From contig CAKQKQ010000018.1 in NCBI GenBank assembly GCA_934249265.1, positions 1 through 26,317 on the forward strand: DNA of 26,317 bases, given 5' to 3'. Position numbers and translations under genes: made by a program. Positions 14,974 through 22,324 of this stretch are shown piece after piece (the stretch's first letter is position 1; the number at the start of each line of letters is the position of its first letter). The notes under the pieces were generated by a model, which worked only from the letters and a program-made list of their open reading frames with translations, did not search any database and was not told where the DNA came from. Origin of the DNA: an uncultured Clostridia bacterium. Its GTDB lineage: Bacteria > Bacillota > Clostridia > Christensenellales > Borkfalkiaceae.

Positions 14974-15824
14974 AATTCTTCCTTTGCTTTCTCCTTAAAA
15001 TCTATTTTAACGATTTGCATTTTCATAAAATTGTCGCCCGCTTTTGCCAAAAATCTGAAAAATCCGCTTATGGTCGGGTATTTTAAATTATTGTAACCAA
15101 GCATATATCCGCGACTCGACACCTTTATATCGTCGCTCCATAAAGACAATTCTTTTTTAGCGTTAGACACGGCGAAATACGCGCCTACGTCCTTTATTTT
15201 CGCAATTTTAAGCCAAGTTTTAAGCATCAACTTGCCCGCCCTTTTATTTGCCGCGTCAAACACGAGTTTGCCACCGGGGAACGCGCTCGCCATTTTGCAA
15301 ACCAACTCTTTTACTTGTTCTTGCAAAAAGTAGTAAAACACGCCCGACGCGAAGAACACCGCGCCGTTTGAAGCGTCGATTTTATCAAACCACGAAGTAT
15401 CGTTTAAATCGCAAGCGACGTTTTCTTCCCTTTCGCCCGAGGGCAAAAGTTCGTTTCTCACCTTTATTACGTCTTCAAAATCGAGATTATAAATTTTACA
15501 CTGTCCGTTGTCGGCGCGTCTACCCATGCCGTCCAAACCGCAACCGAGGTTGACGACAGCCGCCTTGGGGTGAGTTTTTAAATAGTCTTGAATTTCTATA
15601 AGAAGGTCGTTTTGTCTCACCGCCACTTCCAAAAATCCAAAGCGGTACATATTTCCTTTAGCCTGCTTTTCAAGTTCCGAAAAATCGTAATCGATTTGTT
15701 CGATTAATTTAATCGCGGTTTCGTCGCGATATAAATCGGGGTAAAGTTCGGTACACACTTTTCTTCCGTAAAGAGGAATGACGAGCGTCTCTTGCACGGT
15801 GTTTTTTTCAATATGATATTTCAT
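14970..15824 (-). CDS. Class I SAM-dependent O-methyltransferase (LCMT/COG3315-like)
   Basis: 284 residues. The SAM-binding site is AAVVNLGCGLDGMGRRAD (about residues 88-105), followed by the acidic strand KIYNLDFEDV and a second acid in NVACDLND. The N-terminal helices (YPDLYRDETAIKLIEQIDYDF) and an arginine-rich 'VAVRQNDL' segment match the leucine carboxyl-methyltransferase-like family that includes methyltransferases of polyketide and other specialised-metabolite pathways. It would methylate a carboxyl or hydroxyl group of a small molecule in the cytoplasm. AAAGGAGG precedes the ATG; it lies 1 base from the upstream hydrolase and overlaps the next gene by ATGA. Confidence 0.85.
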   Translation of the reverse strand: MKYHIEKNTVQETLVIPLYGRKVCTELYPDLYRDETAIKLIEQIDYDFSELEKQAKGNMYRFGFLEVAVRQNDLLIEIQDYLKTHPKAAVVNLGCGLDGMGRRADNGQCKIYNLDFEDVIKVRNELLPSGEREENVACDLNDTSWFDKIDASNGAVFFASGVFYYFLQEQVKELVCKMASAFPGGKLVFDAANKRAGKLMLKTWLKIAKIKDVGAYFAVSNAKKELSLWSDDIKVSSRGYMLGYNNLKYPTISGFFRFLAKAGDNFMKMQIVKIDFKEKAKEEL

Positions 15825-15825
15825 T

Positions 15826-16602
15826 TTAGTCCTCCTTTAAAAAAGGTAATTTCGGAATTTCGTTTTTATCCATAATACGGCAAAGCATTTCGGCAAACCC
15901 TTTCGGGTCGCGTATTTGATATTGCATGTGGTTGTGTCCGTTAAACACGGGATAATGCGCGTAAGGATAAGTTTTCATCACGTTTTCCCTGTATTTATAA
16001 TGTTCTTCTATACTGCCGAACTCGAAAAACGCGTGAGTTTGCAACTCTTTATCAAGCGGCGGAAAAGGTTTGTTTTCCAAACTGTCAGCCATTTGACGGC
16101 GCATATTGCCGTATTTCAAATTTTTGCCCGCCTCGATGAAATAAGGCTTGATTTCTTCATCGTCGCACCACATTACTTTGCCGAGGTTTTTACCCTTCTT
16201 TTTGTAAATGCTTCTTATTGCGAAATACAAAAACGGAGTCATAATTCTGCGCGTAAATTTGCCTATTTGCGCAAACTGTCCGCCGTCGATAAACACGCTT
16301 TTAACTGCAAATTTCGTTTTGTTTAAAAACGCAACAGCCAAATCTGCGCCGATTGACGAAGCAACTACAAGCGCGATATCTTTTACGCCGCTACTCGTCA
16401 AAAATTCTTCGACTTGGCGTATTTCGTCTTCTTTTGAAATATATTTTTGCCCTTCGCAATAAACCGTTGACGTGGGCATAATGCAAAAATATTTGTCTTT
16501 TAAATACTCCGCGACTCGTTCGCTGCTTTTACCCGTAACACCCATCGCATGGAAAAACAATACGGCGGGATAACTTTTTTCGCCTTTAGTTTCAAACAAC
16601 AT
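15826..16602 (-). CDS. Alpha/beta hydrolase
   Basis: 258 residues. Visible are the oxyanion strand PAVLFFHAMGVTGKSS, the nucleophile elbow LVVASSIGADLAVAF (A-S-S-I-G, an Ala replacing the first Gly of G-x-S-x-G), and the late histidine segment FNGHNHMQYQIRDPKGFAEML. The cap region (about 120-190) is basic. It is a soluble esterase or thioesterase-like enzyme of unknown substrate. GAGGT precedes the ATG. It is immediately followed by the methyltransferase, and with the second hydrolase of the operon forms a pair of unrelated-looking alpha/beta hydrolases flanking that methyltransferase. Confidence 0.8.
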   Translation of the reverse strand: MLFETKGEKSYPAVLFFHAMGVTGKSSERVAEYLKDKYFCIMPTSTVYCEGQKYISKEDEIRQVEEFLTSSGVKDIALVVASSIGADLAVAFLNKTKFAVKSVFIDGGQFAQIGKFTRRIMTPFLYFAIRSIYKKKGKNLGKVMWCDDEEIKPYFIEAGKNLKYGNMRRQMADSLENKPFPPLDKELQTHAFFEFGSIEEHYKYRENVMKTYPYAHYPVFNGHNHMQYQIRDPKGFAEMLCRIMDKNEIPKLPFLKED

Positions 16603-16697
16603 ATTTCTACCTCTATTTCGATTATTTCATTATTTAAATTATTTATATCGAAATTGTTTTAATATCGTTTAATATCGATGCCGCTCAATGCCGCAAA

Positions 16698-17186
16698 TTA
16701 TTTAATTATCAATGCCATAATTCCTGCAAGGGCGGCTGAAATAATCGCCAAGCCGACCGTTCCGAAAATCCATTTTTTCACTTTATCTTTTGCGGTTATG
16801 TAAGGCATAAGGTCTTCCGTCCCGGGGATTATCCACGCCTTTGTGTGGCAAACCCAAATTTCGTCCACGAAAATTCTGTCAATAACGTTACACACCGAAA
16901 AAAGTATAAGCATTTGCAAAAATCCTTGCAAAAATCCGCGCGCGCCGTTTACCGCGTACACAAACGCAAGCGCGTACACAACGTAAGCGATAATGCCGCC
17001 GATTTTAAAAATTTTTGCTCTTTTTTTTATTTTTTCGCGAGTGGTAAGCCCCATTACGACGCATCTGTTTTGTACTTTTTTGTCGTATAAATGCACCATG
17101 CCGACCGCGCCGTCTTTTATGCCTATCAAACAATAAATTATAAGCAGCACTCCAAGTCCTAACCCCTCTAAAACCGCCAACAACAT
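16698..17186 (-). CDS. Conserved small membrane protein, unknown function
   Basis: 162 residues with about four hydrophobic segments: 1-23, 60-80, 84-104 and 140-160. The soluble stretch VHLYDKKVQNRCVVMGLTTREKIKKRAKIFK and the segment DEIWVCHTKAWIIPGTEDLMPYI are distinctive, and I recall similar proteins near ATC-hydrolase-like genes in clostridia, though without a named function. GGAG precedes the ATG. Flanking gaps of 95 and 89 bases are AT-rich with no clear promoter or terminator, so it appears to be inside the operon. Confidence 0.65.
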   Translation of the reverse strand: MLLAVLEGLGLGVLLIIYCLIGIKDGAVGMVHLYDKKVQNRCVVMGLTTREKIKKRAKIFKIGGIIAYVVYALAFVYAVNGARGFLQGFLQMLILFSVCNVIDRIFVDEIWVCHTKAWIIPGTEDLMPYITAKDKVKKWIFGTVGLAIISAALAGIMALIIK

Positions 17187-17275
17187 ATTTTTTTCTCCTA
17201 TTTTATCATTCTTTATTTATGTTTAATTATTTTCTGTTTTGATTTAAAAATCGCTTTTTCAAAACTTCTATGCAT

Positions 17276-18052
17276 TTAACCTAAAGCGACGTCAAGAGCC
17301 ATCATTACGCTAAACCCGACGGCGAAAAATATCGTGCCTATGTTAGAGTGTTCGCCTTGAGACATTTCGGGTATCAATTCTTCTACAACGACGTAAAGCA
17401 TTGCGCCCGCCGCAAAACTCAACAAATACGGCAACGCCGAAACTATAAACGATGCGGCTATCAACGTAATTACCGCGCCGATAGGTTCGACCACACCAGA
17501 AAGAACGCCGCCTAAAAACGCCTTTCCCTTTTTCATTCCCTCTTCGCGCAAAGGCAGTGAAATAATCGCGCCCTCGGGGAAGTTTTGTATTGCAATACCG
17601 ATCGACAACGCCAACGCGCTCGCCGCGGTAATTTGCGCATTGCCCGACACGAAACCCGCATACATTACGCCCACTGCCATGCCCTCGGGTATGTTGTGCA
17701 AAGTAACCGCCAAAACCATCATCGTGGTTTTCCCGAGTTTACTTTTAGGCCCTTCCGACTGTTCGCTTTGCGCGTGTAAATGCGGTATAACGTGGTCGAG
17801 AATAAGCAAAAACAGCACGCCCGCCCAAAAACCGATTACGGCGGGAAGAAACGCCCATTTGCCCATGCCGCTCGATTGTTCGATAGCGGGAATTATAAGA
17901 CTCCACACCGACGCGGCGACCATTACGCCCGCGGCAAAACCCGTCAACGCGCGTCTGACTTTATCGTCGAGCGTTTTATTCATAAACAGCACGCAACCCG
18001 CCCCGAGCGAAGTGCCTAAAAACGGAATTAATATCCCCAAAAACGTTTCCAA
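17276..18052 (-). CDS. ZIP-family metal transporter (GufA-like)
   Basis: 258 residues, eight hydrophobic segments, the normal ZIP length. The two metal-site helices are present: HNIPEGMAVGVMYAG in TM4 and IAIQNFPEGAIISLPLREEG in TM5, the latter with Gln in place of His as in GufA-like members, and VVEELIPEMSQGEHS near TM7. A histidine-containing loop (HVIPHLHAQSEQSE) lies before TM4. It should import Zn(II), Fe(II) or Mn(II) across the cytoplasmic membrane. The start codon is TTG at 18052 with GGAG seven bases upstream. Its presence in an operon with a DtxR-like operator supports a link to metal supply. Confidence 0.9.
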   Translation of the reverse strand: METFLGILIPFLGTSLGAGCVLFMNKTLDDKVRRALTGFAAGVMVAASVWSLIIPAIEQSSGMGKWAFLPAVIGFWAGVLFLLILDHVIPHLHAQSEQSEGPKSKLGKTTMMVLAVTLHNIPEGMAVGVMYAGFVSGNAQITAASALALSIGIAIQNFPEGAIISLPLREEGMKKGKAFLGGVLSGVVEPIGAVITLIAASFIVSALPYLLSFAAGAMLYVVVEELIPEMSQGEHSNIGTIFFAVGFSVMMALDVALG

Positions 18053-18079
18053 ATTAATTCTCCTTGGTAAAAATGTTTT

Positions 18080-18781
18080 TTATTTATTTCTCCTAAACCC
18101 CTTTTCGTCTACGTATTCGGGGTGCGCGGAAATATATTCGTCTTTATCTCCGCAAATAGTATAGTCGCATTTATCCCCGTCAACGCAAGTGCCCGTGCGT
18201 ATGAGTTTGGCGCGGATAAGTTCCATCGACTTGTAATCGACGTTGCAAAGCGCGGGCATTATTTCGGTGAGCCCAAATTGTTTTGCAAACTCCGCCGCGG
18301 GACACGCTGTAAATTCGTAATAAATAGGCTTGTCTTTATCGTACTTATCTACGTTCATTTCGTAGTCGTGCCATTTGTCGCAAGCCTGCTTTGCCGAGCC
18401 AAACGCCTTGTACATAAGTTTTTTCCAAAACGGTTTGTTGCAGTTAACAAACTTAAGTTTTTTAAACGACGGCAAAACTAAATTTTCCTCGATTTCTTCT
18501 ATTTCTCTGAAATTTGTGACGTCTTTACAGCATACGTAATACGTCATTATGGCAATACAGTCGTAAGTGCCGCCTTTGCCGTTGTGAAAATTTTTCTTTC
18601 CGCCAAGGTCGGTACGCCAAGTTTTTAAGTACTCTACGTATTGAAGTTGCACCTTTGTCCAAACCTCTTCTCGCTTTTCCTCGGGGTAATGCAAGGCTAT
18701 TTTCTTTTTAATTTCTCTTTCGCACTGCTTGGAATAAAGCACGTGACACGTTCTGTCAAACACCAAATCTTTATTTTTCAT
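18080..18781 (-). CDS. ATC-hydrolase-like protein, copy 1
   Basis: 233 residues. The C-terminal half repeats the pattern of the paralogue at 13418-14047: YEFTACPAAEFAKQFGLTEI, P-A-L-C, V-D-Y, then IRTGTCVDGDKCDYTICGD. Conserved cysteines lie about residues 165-215. The N-terminal half is helical and charged. It belongs by pattern to the L-2-amino-thiazoline-4-carboxylic acid hydrolase family, whose name comes from thiazoline ring opening in cysteine synthesis; substrate here unknown. GAGGGA precedes the ATG. It is the second gene of the operon, directly before the ZIP transporter. Confidence 0.75.
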   Translation of the reverse strand: MKNKDLVFDRTCHVLYSKQCEREIKKKIALHYPEEKREEVWTKVQLQYVEYLKTWRTDLGGKKNFHNGKGGTYDCIAIMTYYVCCKDVTNFREIEEIEENLVLPSFKKLKFVNCNKPFWKKLMYKAFGSAKQACDKWHDYEMNVDKYDKDKPIYYEFTACPAAEFAKQFGLTEIMPALCNVDYKSMELIRAKLIRTGTCVDGDKCDYTICGDKDEYISAHPEYVDEKGFRRNK

Positions 18782-18860
18782 ATTTCCCTCATTTTTTTAA
18801 GTAAGTTTTCGCACACTTGAACTTTAAACCCTTGCAAGCAAGTTTCCACTATTTAAAATG

Positions 18861-19496
18861 TTAAATCGCGCAAAGCGTGATAAACAATCCCAAAAACGCC
18901 GCCGCGCTCGCTATGTTAAACGAGCCGACTATGCGTAGCGGAAACATTGCGATAAACAAAGGTATCACGTTGAATATGCACGCCCATCTCGGCAGTCCCG
19001 TTACGCCCGAAACCACCGCCACAAACAACGTTATGCTAAAGACGAGCAAGCCTATATAACAAACGTACATTGTCGATACGGTTTTTTTGAAAAATTCTAA
19101 AATGGCGACTCTCGCCTCTTCGGTGCGCCCCATTCTTATGTAAAACCACTCTACCACGCCGCAAAATACGTGATGAGCCGTGCCCGCAACTATAAACAAC
19201 ACGAAAGATATAAGCAAAATCGTGCCGTAAACCGAAGAAAACGCCCCGACGTATTCATATAAAGCAAAATATCCGAAGCACGCCATAGTCAGCGCAAGCA
19301 CTCCCGCAAGCATTGAAAACAATTGGTTTTTGAGCGACGCCCCCTCAAACAACGCCGACAACTTTTTATTGTCGTTTAAGTCGTTGAAATTAAATCTGCC
19401 TTGCGGAGTGTAAGTAATTGCCCTATCGCAAAAACAACACAACACGTGACCCAAGCACGCTACAAGCAGTAAAATTTTTATTACCGTCAAAGACAT
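18861..19496 (-). CDS. Membrane protein, possibly DUF6796-like, first gene of the operon
   Basis: 211 residues, about six hydrophobic segments. Distinctive pieces are LGHVLCCFCDRAITYTPQGRF at the first helix, GTAHHVFCGVVEWFYIR in the middle and TGLPRWACIFNVIPLFIAMF near the end. These parallel positions in the last gene of the same operon (12692-13414), suggesting two distant relatives at the operon's two ends. The clustered Cys/His residues in and near helices could bind metal or haem, but no known motif is met. GGAG precedes the ATG, which follows a strong promoter and a DtxR-like palindrome. Confidence 0.6.
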   Translation of the reverse strand: MSLTVIKILLLVACLGHVLCCFCDRAITYTPQGRFNFNDLNDNKKLSALFEGASLKNQLFSMLAGVLALTMACFGYFALYEYVGAFSSVYGTILLISFVLFIVAGTAHHVFCGVVEWFYIRMGRTEEARVAILEFFKKTVSTMYVCYIGLLVFSITLFVAVVSGVTGLPRWACIFNVIPLFIAMFPLRIVGSFNIASAAAFLGLFITLCAI

Positions 19497-19526
19497 AAAT
19501 TTCGTCTCCTTTTCTTTTTCGGCTAT

Positions 19527-19555
19527 ATTATATCACAATAAAATAGAAAATTCAA
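19527..19555 (-). promoter_or_regulatory. Promoter of the nine-gene operon
   Basis: On the minus strand TTGAAT (19555-19550), 17 bases, TATAAT (19532-19527). Two bases upstream of the -35 lies the palindrome at 19558-19575. Confidence 0.8.
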
Positions 19556-19557
19556 TC

Positions 19558-19575
19558 GGTTAGCACAGACTAACT
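19558..19575 (-). promoter_or_regulatory. Candidate DtxR-type operator at the nine-gene operon
   Basis: GGTTAGCACAGACTAACT, with the inverted repeat GTTAG-N6-CTAAC, abuts the -35 box. It matches the palindrome at 11560-11577 in 16 of 18 bases. No third copy was seen by eye in the window. A repressor here could block polymerase; an activator would also fit the position. Confidence 0.6.
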
Positions 19576-19597
19576 AATAAAAATACTATTAATATTT

Positions 19598-19634
19598 AAA
19601 AATCGGCAAAGATTTTAGCGTCTTGCCGATTTTT
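19598..19634 (-). terminator. Terminator after the oleate-hydratase TetR gene
   Basis: AAAAATCGGCAA (19598-19609) pairs with TTGCCGATTTTT (19623-19634). It isolates the TetR gene from the operon promoter at 19527-19555. Confidence 0.85.
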
Positions 19635-19729
19635 AATGCAAAAATATGTTAAATTGTCATAATTTTTAAATTTTAGCCCAAAATTTTTGTTTTTTAATTA
19701 GTCGTTTTACTTATGCTCCGCAATTTATT

Positions 19730-20317
19730 TCAACTTAAATCGGTTTCGGTTATCATCGAAGCGATTTCCATCGAAATATCGTTGAGCGAACAATTAAGTT
19801 CGCCCGTAAGCCATTGCTTATACGCATTTACTATGCCGCCCGTGAAATAACTCACTCGAATGGCAAAACTGCTTTTTTCGCGGATATACTCGGGAATATC
19901 GGGGTCGTTTTCCATAAATTCGGCAAAAATCTTTTTCAACTTTTCCAAAAAAGCATCCGAACTGTCTATGCGGATAAGTTGCTTATATAAGTCTATATCC
20001 ATTTCCAGAAATCTGCTTATTTGAAGTAGCAGCGGCGCGGGATTTTTGAAAAACGAAAAGTAATGAAAATCTTTTAAAATGCCCATCATTTTGTCTATTA
20101 CGTCGTTTTCTATTTCTTCCACGACTCCCCTTACGTCAGGATAATGGGCGTAAAACGTCGTTCTGTTTATATCCGCTAAATTCACTATGTCCGTAACCGT
20201 AATTTTGGTTTCGGGCTTCTTTTTTAATAAAGTAAGGAACGCCTCTCGTATCATTTTGCGAGAGCGTTTCGCACTTCTATACTCTGCTTTTTGTTTTATT
20301 TCGGTCGTTTCTTCCAT
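19730..20317 (-). CDS. TetR-family regulator, divergent from the oleate hydratases
   Basis: 195 residues from the ATG at 20317 (MEETTEIK), which has AAGGTG upstream; a TTG at 20332 lies ahead of that site's proper spacing and is rejected. The helix-turn-helix is KMIREAFLTLLKKKPETKIT, then VTDIVNLADINRTTFYAHYPD. The C-terminal domain (YFTGGIVNAYKQWL, then a helical end) resembles the TetR_C group found in DhaS-like regulators. Head-to-head placement with the first oleate hydratase and overlapping promoters make it the obvious regulator of those genes, probably responding to a fatty acid or hydroxy fatty acid; the ligand is inferred from context only. Confidence 0.9.
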   Translation of the reverse strand: MEETTEIKQKAEYRSAKRSRKMIREAFLTLLKKKPETKITVTDIVNLADINRTTFYAHYPDVRGVVEEIENDVIDKMMGILKDFHYFSFFKNPAPLLLQISRFLEMDIDLYKQLIRIDSSDAFLEKLKKIFAEFMENDPDIPEYIREKSSFAIRVSYFTGGIVNAYKQWLTGELNCSLNDISMEIASMITETDLS

Positions 20318-20388
20318 ATTTTCACCTTTCAAAAATCGTTAATTTTATCAAAAGTGTCGGATTTCATATATTTTGAAAAACATTGACG

Positions 20389-20440
20389 GTTGACTTCTTG
20401 TTTTAACGGCATTATACTACAAGCGAAATCAAAAGTCAAC
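20389..20440. promoter_or_regulatory. Overlapping divergent promoters with inverted repeat (TetR / oleate hydratase)
   Basis: Plus strand: TTGACT (20390-20395), 17 bases, TATACT (20413-20418). Minus strand: TTGACT (20439-20434), 17 bases, TATAAT (20416-20411). The -10 boxes overlap by four bases. The -35 boxes sit in the arms of an inverted repeat, GTTGACTT (20389-20396) and AAGTCAAC (20433-20440). A wider pair, ATTTCATA (20361-20368) and TATGAAAT (20446-20453), flanks it. One bound TetR dimer could control both directions. Confidence 0.75.
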
Positions 20441-20484
20441 ACTTGTATGAAATTAAATTTGTGTCGACTTTACGGAGGTTTAAT

Positions 20485-22296
20485 ATGAAGTTATACGATT
20501 TTCTTTATCATCCGAAAACGCCGGACGGAATCGAAAGCCGCAAGGCGTATATCGTCGGCGGAGGAATTGCAGGACTTGCGGCTGCGGCGTTTTTGGTTGA
20601 CGACGCGAAAATGCCGGGTAAAAACATTACGATTTACGAAAAGCGCAAGGACGTGGGCGGTTGCTGCGGCGTAATCTCAAACGAGGGCGAATACGTTTGC
20701 CCGGGCGAGAGAGAACTCGAAGCATATATGGAATGTCTGTGGTATTTATGCAGTAAAATACCCTCTTTCGACGACCCCACTCGGACAGTTTTGGACGAAA
20801 CGGTTGACGTAAACAGAGAATTACCCATTCACTCGGAGTGCCGCGCTATTCAAAATCGAGGTCATATTTGGGAAGGCATACACGACTACCGTATGGACGA
20901 AAAAACGACGAAAAAGTTGCAAAAATTTATTACCGAACCCGAAAGCGACCTTGAAAACATAACTATCGAAGACTATTTCGGCAAAAACAGCCCGTTCTTC
21001 GATTTCGCTATGTGGTGGTGTTTCCATCCGATGCTCGCGTTCAAACATTATCACAGCGCGCTCGAGGCAAAACGCTATCTCACCCGTTTCGGTCTGGGCT
21101 GGCGTATCGACTATCTCGAAGGTATTTTGCACACCAAACGCAACGAATACGATTCGATTATAAAACCGCTTACCTTGTGGCTTAAAGAAAAAGGCGTCAA
21201 TATAAAAGGCGGCTGTGCCGTTTACGACGTCGAACTTACAAAAGACTGCAACACCGCAACGGCAATTAAAATGCGCGTTGAAGGCAAAGAAGAAACTATT
21301 GCCGTCGAACCGAAAGATTACGTTTTCGTAACAAACGGTTCGCTCATGACCAACTCCACTTTCGGGGACAACGAACATGTTGCCGAAACCAACAGAAGAA
21401 CGGACAATTTAGGTCTTTTCACTATCTGGCAGAACCTTGCGAAACGCCACGAAAAATTCGGTCACCCCGAAAAGTTCTTGGGACAAATAGACAAAACCAA
21501 ATGGATGAGTTATTTCGTTACGATAAAAGACTATCCCGAATTTTTTAAGCGGCTTGAAAAAAACACGGGCAGTAAACCCGGCACGGGCGGTTGCATTACC
21601 GTGAAAGATTCGGGTTGGGAAATGAGCCTTGTTTTATACGATAGAGACTATTTCCCTAAACAGCGCGAAAACAACGAGGACGTTTTGTGGGGCGACGGTT
21701 TATTCGGCGAAAGGCTCGGCAATTACATTAAAAAACCTATGGCGGAATGCACGGGCAACGAAATTCTGCTTGAAATACTTTATCATTTCAATATGCTCGA
21801 CATTAAGGACGAAGTTCTTTCTCACGCCCGCATTTCCACTTGTATGATGCCGTATATCACGTCGCAATTTATGCCGAGAACGTGCAAAGACCGTCCGAAA
21901 GTAGTTCCCGACGGCTGCACTAATCTTGCGTTTATAGGTCAGTTTGTCGAAGTCCCCGGCGACGTAGTATTCACTATTGAAACGTCGGTAAGGACACCGC
22001 TCGAAGCGGTTTACGCTTTAACGGGGCTTGACAAGGAAATTATCGAGGTCTATCCCGCTCAATACGATATGCGTTATTTCAAACAACAGATTATGAAATT
22101 TAACGCTATAAAGGGAGATTTCACCGAAAAGGATTTGCCGAAAATAAATCCGCTTAAACTCAAAGAAATACAGAAAGAACTTCTGTATAAAGTAAACAAT
22201 ATTCCGCCGTATTACGTTATGTACCCCGGCAGAGATAAATCGATCGCGACCAAGGAAAGCGTTTTAAACCCCGCTTATCCGAAAGACAAAAACTAA
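20485..22296 (+). CDS. Oleate hydratase family (MCRA), divergent copy
   Basis: 603 residues from the ATG at 20485, chosen for ACGGAGG upstream; an earlier in-frame ATG at 20443 has none. The family adds water to the cis-9 double bond of unsaturated fatty acids, using bound FAD. The FAD-binding YIVGGGIAGLAAAAFLV (residues 22-38), ECLWYL (83-88), FHPMLAFKHYHSALEAKRYLTRF (about 190), YITSQFMPRT and the final FVEVPGDVVFTIETSVRT are clear. Differences from the usual form: GGS(L/M)D after the second strand is GGCCG (58-62), R-G before E-R-E-L-E is P-G, and the Y-x-Q-Y-x-S motif reads R-N-E-Y-D-S. The enzyme may have a different substrate or chemistry. It is the first gene of a pair with 28 bases to the next. 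Confidence 0.92.
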   Translation: MKLYDFLYHPKTPDGIESRKAYIVGGGIAGLAAAAFLVDDAKMPGKNITIYEKRKDVGGCCGVISNEGEYVCPGERELEAYMECLWYLCSKIPSFDDPTRTVLDETVDVNRELPIHSECRAIQNRGHIWEGIHDYRMDEKTTKKLQKFITEPESDLENITIEDYFGKNSPFFDFAMWWCFHPMLAFKHYHSALEAKRYLTRFGLGWRIDYLEGILHTKRNEYDSIIKPLTLWLKEKGVNIKGGCAVYDVELTKDCNTATAIKMRVEGKEETIAVEPKDYVFVTNGSLMTNSTFGDNEHVAETNRRTDNLGLFTIWQNLAKRHEKFGHPEKFLGQIDKTKWMSYFVTIKDYPEFFKRLEKNTGSKPGTGGCITVKDSGWEMSLVLYDRDYFPKQRENNEDVLWGDGLFGERLGNYIKKPMAECTGNEILLEILYHFNMLDIKDEVLSHARISTCMMPYITSQFMPRTCKDRPKVVPDGCTNLAFIGQFVEVPGDVVFTIETSVRTPLEAVYALTGLDKEIIEVYPAQYDMRYFKQQIMKFNAIKGDFTEKDLPKINPLKLKEIQKELLYKVNNIPPYYVMYPGRDKSIATKESVLNPAYPKDKN

Positions 22297-22324
22297 AAAA
22301 ATAAATTAAAAGAGGTAAAATTAT

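Noticed and set aside
14392..15096. 234-codon plus-strand reading frame
   Set aside because: It runs antisense across two tightly coupled enzyme genes and resembles no protein family; it is a by-product of codon bias.
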